From: Channallabes apus
Lineage: Eukaryota > Chordata > Actinopteri > Siluriformes > Clariidae
Assembly: GCA_030522415.1 (NCBI GenBank)
Contig: CM060118.1
Coordinates: forward strand, 16,248,651 to 16,312,650
Length of the DNA: 64,000 nucleotides
Direction of reading: 5' to 3'
Part shown: piece after piece, positions 31,460 to 64,000 of the stretch
Numbering within the stretch: the stretch's first letter is position 1
Layout: every line of letters begins with the position of its first letter
Program-made: the position numbers and the translations under genes
Notes under the pieces: generated by a model
The model's input: the letters and a program-made list of their open reading frames with translations, nothing else
Told to the model about the DNA's origin: nothing
Database searches by the model: none

Positions 31460-32386
31460 AGTAAGTTTATATGTGTATGTGTTTGTAATATTATTAGTTG
31501 ATTTAATTAATGTTATATTATTAAAATGCTAAAATATTCCTATATGATATAGTTTGTTATCGTTAAAGTACTCATTTATTTTATTTCATTTTACAGTGCA
31601 TTTTACAGTGTTTACCGTTCTCCTGATGATATCGGTGTGGCCTGTTTTATCTAAACCAGTTAATTATTTTTGCGAAAATACAGCAAGGCAGATTGAGAGT
31701 ATTCTCAATTCACTGCAGTCTCTTAGAATAACACCTAAAACTACAGTAAGTACCTTTTAAATACTGCAATGAAAAGGAAACTTTTTAAATTTATTGTTGC
31801 TTGCTTGTATACAGTAACACTACAATTTCTCCCTATCGCCCTTAAATCAGACGAAGATAAGGGGGGACAAGTCACTTTTAAACACAGATCAGGTATTACA
31901 AAAAAAAGTCTATCTATCTATCGATAAAAAGACACAATCTGTTATCATCACAATAATTGATATTATTATTCTGCCTAAGCCTAGAATTCTAAATAAGCAC
32001 AGACTAATTATTCTCCTTCTATTGCTTCCTCAGTGTGAGCTTGTACAGAGATTGACTAACTATCAGGAATGCACCTTTGAGCAATCTCCAAAAATCAGCG
32101 AAAATATTAAAAAAGAAACCAATGGCTTGGTGAACAACTTGCAGGTAAAACATATTTCGTGGATTTGGGAGATGGAAAATATTCCAAAAGATTTGGTAAT
32201 AAAATAGTGCTTGTTCTTTTGCAGAGCTCCGTAACTGCCGGCTGCGTCCCATCAGATGCAGTGTGTCCCTATTCACATTTGTCTCTGTGGACTAAGATTA
32301 ATGTCTTGGTGGGTTCTTGGTCTCAAGATGTTGTTTTATGCAAAAGTATGCTTGAGAGCTTGTGTTCAAGCTACAATTCTTTATGA
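31460..32386 (+). CDS. Four-exon class I cytokine-like secreted protein
   Basis: Predicted product of 140 residues. Exon 1 (about 31388-31460) is 5' UTR plus the A of the start codon; exon 2 is 31597-31745, exon 3 32034-32144, exon 4 32225-32386 with stop TGA. Introns are GT-AG; introns 2 and 3 are phase 0. The signal peptide is MHFTVFTVLLMISVWPVLS, then mature KPVNYFCENTARQIESILNS. Seven Cys lie in the mature part. Amphipathic stretches (RQIESILNSLQSL, ISENIKKETNGLVNNLQ, LWTKINVLVGSW, KSMLESLCSSY) would fit four helices. Size, exon pattern, TATA box and AU-rich 3' UTR fit a short-chain cytokine of the IL-2/IL-4/IL-13/IL-5 type. No named teleost member is recognised with confidence, and another small secreted protein remains possible. 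Confidence 0.7.
31597..31745 (+). CDS. Cytokine-like gene exon 2 (signal peptide)
   Basis: Two in-frame acceptors 12 nt apart, TTTTACAG|TG at 31597 and 31609, both complete the split ATG. They give signal peptides starting MHFTVFTV or MFTV. It ends ACTACA|GTAAGT. Confidence 0.7.
32034..32144 (+). CDS. Cytokine-like gene exon 3
   Basis: A 37-codon phase-0 exon starting CELVQRLTNYQECTFEQS and ending NGLVNNLQ at CAG|GTAAAA. Contains two Cys. Confidence 0.72.
32225..32386 (+). CDS. Cytokine-like gene exon 4
   Basis: 53 codons plus stop, starting SSVTAGCVPSDAVCPY and ending KSMLESLCSSYNSL. Contains four Cys. The last helix-like segment holds two of them. Confidence 0.72.
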   Translation, partial: SSVTAGCVPSDAVCPYSHLSLWTKINVLVGSWSQDVVLCKSMLESLCSSYNSL

Positions 32387-32866
32387 TTACAAGAATACAT
32401 TTCCTGCTTTTAATTTCAGACAATGCAAATTCTATATTAGTTTTAGCTAATTAATTAATATATTTACTATTTATTTAGTCAATTTATAAAGGAGGTTTTT
32501 TAAAACCAATTTGCAATATTACATTTAACATTGTTGATGTTTTTCTATAATTTCCTATGTTTGGTTTGTAAAATGGGACACCTAATTTTTTTTGTGTGTT
32601 TTGTTAAATGTTTTATGGATTGCTATAATACCAACAACAATGCAATTTAAAGGTTAACCAGTGGGGATATTTCATCAATACAGAAATCATTTAAAATTTT
32701 AAAACTGTTTATTTCCTTTCCACCGAGCATTCTTCCATTAAAGAAATGTTATGTGACAATTGTATCAATTAAATTAATAGTACAACACAATGTAAACGCT
32801 TTTTTAGAAAACATTTTGCAAATGTGAAAAACATTTTTTCAACTAATAAAACAATCCAAAATAAAA
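32387..32866 (+). promoter_or_regulatory. 3' UTR with AU-rich elements and poly(A) signal
   Basis: TATTTACTATTTATTTAG at about 32460 has overlapping ATTTA pentamers, typical of unstable cytokine mRNAs. AATAAA near 32846 and AAATAAAAAA at about 32860 are plausible poly(A) signals. Positions from about 32474 on are duplicated at 33.94 kb. Confidence 0.6.
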
Positions 32867-33599
32867 AATCTTTTATCTCAATAATCTGTCTGGTTGTTTA
32901 AATTGTTTGATTTCACAATAAAGTAGACAAAATGTGAATGTAAATTAAACCTCAGAAGGTGTGGGACCAATAGTAATGGGGAAAAAAAAATAGAACACAC
33001 TTCCTCTGTCTTTTTTCCATTTTGCAGTCATAGGCTTTCCTTTTTCACTGGCAGTGGACACAATGAACGCGAATACCTTCAGCACAAACGTAGCGAAATG
33101 TTAGTGATGGTAAAGGCATCACATTTAAAATGAGGTGTTTTTAGTGGTGCATTATGTGTGCATTAACATGTCTGACTCAGTTGGTTTTCTCAACAGTCTT
33201 TACTATGTCCGATAAACAGTGTACATTTTAGGGAATAATTTCTGCCTTTATTGTTACCAATAAACACGTCTTAATTGGTAGGGTTTCTGTGTATTTCTAG
33301 CGCATATGTAAGAAATAAAATATGTAGTGGGAATCATTCTAATAAATATTTCATTAGAAAATTCAAGACAATATGTAGCCAGCTCATATCCCACAGTGAC
33401 AGTGATTAAGCCTTCATATCCCATTCTCTGCTCTCTGTTCTGCTATAAAAAGAAAGTTAGATGTGGAATTAATCATTAAAAGGGCTTCATAAGTGCTAAG
33501 TTTTACTTGCTCAGCTCTTTGCTTATCTGCAGAAATGGATCTAAAAATCTATATTATACATAGACAGTTTACATGTACTGGGGAAAAAAAATTAAAGGA

Positions 33600-33800
33600 A
33601 CACATAGTCCCGGTTTGACTTGAACGCCTCACTATCTGTCAAAAGTTTAGACACTCCTTCTAATTCCATGGTCTTTTCTGATTTTTATTTATATCTACAT
33701 TGCAAAACAATGCAGCAGAGGTACGTTTTGGTGTTGCTTTCCTTTTATATCCCTTACCAGACTCGTAAGCACCTACTGTATATTTTTCTTTCTGAAGGCC
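33600..33800. mobile_element. Mariner end and Tc1-like end fragments
   Basis: CCCGGTTTGACTTGAACGCC (mariner-type terminal repeat, also at 44.09 kb and inverted at 36.87 kb) is followed by GTCAAAAGTTTAGACACTCC (Tc1-type end). Both are partial. Confidence 0.5.
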
Positions 33801-33939
33801 TCAGGGAGCTCTTGGATCTCACCATGTTGACGCCTCTCACTTCAACAATTAAGAGCAAACCAAACTACTGTAATTGGTTGAGACTTAAATAATGTTCTGT
33901 CATGATATTTTAATCATTTGCACCTGATGTGATACATCT

Positions 33940-34327
33940 TTTTACATCAATTTGTAAAAGAGGTTGTTTAAACCAATTTACAATATTACGTTTCACATTT
34001 TTGATGTTTTCCTATAATTTTCTATGTTTGGTTTGTAAAATAGGACACCAATTTTTTTTTTGTTTGTTTGTTTGGTTAAATGTTTTATGGATTGCAATAA
34101 TACCAACAACAATGCGATTTAAGGATTAACCAGTGGGGATATTTCATCAATACAGAAATAATTACACATTTTAAAACAGTTTTTTCCTTTCCACTGAGCA
34201 TTCTTCCATTAAAGAAATTTAATGTGACAATTGTAGCAATTAAATTAATAGCACAACACAATTTAAACGCTTTTTTAGAAAACATTTTACAAATGTGAAA
34301 AAAAAAATTCAACTAATAAAACAATCC
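33940..34327 (+). pseudogene. Decayed copy of the cytokine-like 3' UTR
   Basis: Close match to 32474-32862: CCTATAATTTTCTATGTTTG, TTAACCAGTGGGGATATTTC, GAGCATTCTTCCATTAAAG and CTAATAAAACAATCC. No exon 4 precedes it, and the AU-rich cluster is not conserved. Confidence 0.8.
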
Positions 34328-35255
34328 GACACCTAATTTTAAGTATGAATAAATATGGGAGTGTAATAACTTTTTCCTTAGTTTTTATCATTTCTTTTGT
34401 TGAAGTGAAATTAAATTAATTGTTAATACAATTCAATGCCTTTCATCTACTGGTACAAATTAAAATAGAAATCAATATGTTGGCATTTCCTAATAATGAA
34501 ATTAATATATAATGCAGTTTTCTAATTTTTGCACATTTTGAGCAGTATATTTTATCCAGACTGATAATGATGGTAATATTTCACCTTACATGCAGTCAAA
34601 CTCATTGTTTTTTTGAGTTACTGGTCACCAACTATTTACTCCACTTAACACATCCTCATCTTATAAACAATAAAAAACAGGAAATCCCTGTATGCAGGTG
34701 ATTATAAATATATTTAAGTTTGTGCTTCAATAAAACAAAAGAAACACGATAACAAACAAAGTATCTTTTAACATTTAATGTTTGGTGAATGCTCTGTATT
34801 GCCTATGAAAAGTGTATTGGGTTCCAATTGTATGCAGGACTTGCTGTGCTGAGATAACAAACCATTTTATTTAATGACTGAAAAATAATCCTATTAAACT
34901 TGGTAATAATGTCATATACTCTGGTTTTAATTATTTGAGAGTATTTGAAGTATATGAGAATGGTCCTGAAAGTGAATGACATGAGGAACCCCCCCACCCC
35001 CACCCCCACCAAAAAAATAAAAATCACACAAAATGAGACTGGACTAAATATGACAATTGCCTTTCTTTCTTGTTTTACTTTTTGTCCTCATCTTTCTGCT
35101 AATTCTGATTGTCCATGGCCAAAATTCTTTTCACTTCCCTTTTTTGCTTATATATTTATTTTATTTCTTTTTTGGTCTTCTGTTTTTAACCCCCCCTTTA
35201 TTTAACCTTAACTTAAATAGTAAAAATCCTTCTTTTCGGATGTCACTCCCTGTCT
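34328..35255. other. Spacer and probable atp2a3 3' UTR
   Basis: The two genes converge here. Minus-strand AATAAA motifs (plus TTTATT near 35155 and 35197) could end the atp2a3 mRNA. A C-rich tract lies at 34988-35010. No coding segment is seen. Confidence 0.4.

Positions 35256-64000
<28,745 letters not shown>

Noticed and set aside
31373..31460. ATG at 31373 as the start of the cytokine-like protein
   Set aside because: It would add about 30 polar residues before the signal peptide and lies only about 10 bases after the TATA box, upstream of the expected transcription start.
31460..32386. Calling the small secreted gene IL-4/13, IL-2 or another named cytokine
   Set aside because: Only size, exon pattern and Cys richness agree. 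No diagnostic motif was seen, so no name is given.

Overview
This is a vertebrate nuclear window, almost certainly from a teleost fish. The evidence is multi-exon genes with GT-AG introns, many Tc1-like DNA transposons, LINE 3' tails, long CA/TA microsatellites and a tRNA-derived SINE of a type common in fish. A catfish-like lineage is a guess from repeat style only. Bacterial features (operons, ribosome binding sites, CRISPR) are absent.

Three genes can be assembled exon by exon. (1) About 1.3-20.7 kb, minus strand: an SLC43-family amino-acid transporter, closest to SLC43A1/LAT3. Thirteen coding exons and both protein ends are visible, but one internal exon of about 74 nt could not be found. 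(2) About 31.4-32.9 kb, plus strand: a small four-exon gene for a 140-residue secreted, cysteine-rich protein. It has all the marks of a short-chain class I cytokine: signal peptide, phase-0 introns after the start, TATA box and AU-rich 3' UTR. I cannot name it. Decayed partial copies flank it: a promoter/exon 1/exon 2 copy upstream at 27.0-30.0 kb, split by a 2.5-kb repeat insertion, and a 3' UTR copy downstream at 33.9-34.3 kb. (3) About 35.3-63.2 kb, minus strand, 5' end beyond the window: a SERCA calcium pump, best matching SERCA3 (atp2a3). Twenty exons cover residues of about 46 to the stop codon. All catalytic motifs are present, and the last exon encodes a SERCA2b-like eleventh membrane segment.

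The rest is mostly mobile DNA. It includes a THAP-domain transposon remnant (1.7-3.1 kb); a three-level nest of DNA element, Tc1 element and solo LTR (5.4-8.25 kb); a Tc1 element whose transposase has one in-frame stop (9.5-11.1 kb); and a PIF/Harbinger remnant (14.9-16.3 kb). Inside atp2a3 introns lie an L2-like LINE carrying two insertions (37.1-40.2 kb), a large foldback element with arms of about 0.6 kb (50.3-51.9 kb) and another Tc1 element (57.3-58.8 kb). All seven SINE copies inside atp2a3 introns lie in the gene's own orientation.

The three genes are unrelated in function (amino-acid uptake at the plasma membrane, a secreted signal, and ER calcium uptake). Nothing suggests shared regulation. 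The likeliest new biology is the cytokine-like gene with its decayed tandem copies and its start codon split by an intron.
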